From Candidatus Zixiibacteriota bacterium (GTDB lineage Bacteria; Zixibacteria; MSB-5A5; GN15; FEB-12), in contig CP070756.1 in assembly GCA_020348905.1 (NCBI GenBank), positions 2,172,526 through 2,205,786 of the forward strand: 33,261 nucleotides of DNA, given 5' to 3'. Numbering within the stretch: the first letter of the stretch is position 1; each line of letters opens with the position of its first letter. Below, piece after piece: positions 32,528 through 33,261 of this stretch. Under the pieces are notes generated by a model. The model did not search any database and was not told where the DNA came from. It was given only the letters and a program-made list of their open reading frames with translations. Position numbers and translations under genes: made by a program.

Positions 32528-33261
32528 TTATAACGAATTTGACTTGCAATAGTTAATGAAAAAATCGGCTATTGAGCTGAAGCCGTCTATTGGTCGGCGC
32601 TCAAAACCGCTTTGCGCCATTTCACTTAGATACCCGTGTTGCCTCAAATCGGTCAACCATTCACCGAAACCCGACGCGGCCGTCTCGTCTACAGTCTCTG
32701 CTACTTCAGCTTCCTTCAGGAGTCGCTCATTGATGGGCGAAAAAGGCCCATATGCCGGTCCAACTATGAACATCGGCAACCCCAGTCCGAGAGCCCAATT
32801 GGTCCGCTCATGCGACGGAGATACGAAATAGTCGAACAACCCGAAAAGTTTCTCGGTGAAGATATCCAGTTCGCGACGGCTGGAGTACTTGACAATAAGA
32901 GCCTCGGGGGGCTCTGCCGGTATCGGGTCGCCGGCGCCGATCTCGACGCATTCAATCTGCCAGCCTCGAAAGGCATCTCGAGCCTTGCGCAGAAATCGGC
33001 CCCGGGGCCCCGTAAAAAGGATGACCGTACCACCCTCCGCTACGGCCTGTCCGGCGGCAGTGACCAGTTTGTCGATGTGGGCCTTCGGCTCTGCACCGGA
33101 ACTGAAAAAAGCACCGGTAAGCGGATTCTGCCCGTTTATGCGGAGCAATCTGGCCTGGTACGCATCGCCGGCCCGACGGACCAGGCTCGGCTCTATACAC
33201 AGGCCGGTAACAATAACCTGGTTATCTTCGTATCCACCGTCAACAAAGGATTCTGCCGCCT
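32528..33261 (-). CDS. Glycosyltransferase-like protein (GT-B fold), N-terminus outside the window
   Basis: The frame is open to the window edge, so about 244 C-terminal residues are visible and the start is missing. A TTG at 33148 could be mistaken for a start, but upstream in-frame residues read NQVIVTGLCIEPSLVRRAGD, the linker typical of GT-B enzymes. After it come GAFFSSGAEPKAHIDKLV, ILFTGPRGRFLRKARDAF, FVSPSHERTNWALGLGLP and MFIVGPAYGPFSPINERLLK. The arrangement of a strand-loop-helix and a GLP(M)xIVxP motif followed by a NERLL helix resembles MurG/GT28-type C-terminal nucleotide-sugar domains. The assignment is by overall pattern, not by a decisive motif, so a related non-GT Rossmann protein is possible. 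It is probably the first visible gene of the phosphatase-kinase operon. Confidence 0.55.
   Translation of the reverse strand, partial: AAESFVDGGYEDNQVIVTGLCIEPSLVRRAGDAYQARLLRINGQNPLTGAFFSSGAEPKAHIDKLVTAAGQAVAEGGTVILFTGPRGRFLRKARDAFRGWQIECVEIGAGDPIPAEPPEALIVKYSSRRELDIFTEKLFGLFDYFVSPSHERTNWALGLGLPMFIVGPAYGPFSPINERLLKEAEVAETVDETAASGFGEWLTDLRQHGYLSEMAQSGFERRPIDGFSSIADFFINYCKSNSL

Noticed and set aside
1-33261. tRNA, rRNA, CRISPR repeats or riboswitches
   Set aside because: No cloverleaf-like sequence, regularly spaced repeats or known riboswitch core was recognised by eye on either strand; a covariance-model scan would be needed to be certain.

Overview
The window is an ordinary-looking chromosomal segment, moderately GC-rich by eye, from a Gram-negative-type bacterium. 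The best guess at lineage is the FCB (Fibrobacteres-Chlorobi-Bacteroidetes) superphylum, perhaps a Zixibacteria-like candidate phylum. The evidence is five very large secreted proteins ending in a C-terminal module that starts at a YPNPYR motif and finishes SGLYYW...GKLVII, which resembles FlgD-Ig / type IX secretion sorting domains. The lineage is an inference. No rRNA, tRNA, transposase, CRISPR array or integrase was seen.

Layout. (1) 1-1328: an EVE-domain protein (-) diverges from protein-L-isoaspartate methyltransferase (+). (2) 1366-6079: four closely spaced minus-strand genes that look like one operon, in transcription order 6-phosphofructokinase, beta-CASP metallo-beta-lactamase RNase-like protein, LOG-family protein and DUF819 membrane protein. 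(3) 6306-8858: an alpha-glucan phosphorylase diverging from phosphofructokinase, so glycogen breakdown and glycolysis sit back to back. (4) 8986-12648: two adjacent secreted M16 peptidases. The first keeps the zinc motif HxxEH. The second has lost it and carries an extra C-terminal domain. A clean intrinsic terminator follows. (5) 13023-26539: a 13.5-kb tandem array of five paralogous ~850-867-residue secreted proteins of unknown function (called P1 to P5 here). P1 and P2 have long 5' regions of their own. P3, P4 and P5 are separated by 4 and 7 bases and look like an operon. (6) 26540-27760: an MFS transporter convergent with P5 with no gap. (7) 27855-33261: a minus-strand signalling operon made of a glycosyltransferase-like gene cut by the window edge, an FHA-GAF-PP2C (SpoIIE-type) phosphatase, and a membrane Ser/Thr kinase with a TPR-rich C-terminal half.

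Two points deserve most attention. The PP2C phosphatase gene carries an in-frame TAA (30996-30998). Behind it the same frame stays open for 49 codons and encodes a perfectly recognisable PP2C C-terminus that ends three bases before the kinase start. This is either a fresh nonsense mutation, a sequence error, or readthrough. The five-gene paralog array is the other: it shows co-ordinated gain and loss of cysteine pairs, conserved acidic calcium-type loops, and two subfamilies (P1-P3 and P4-P5).
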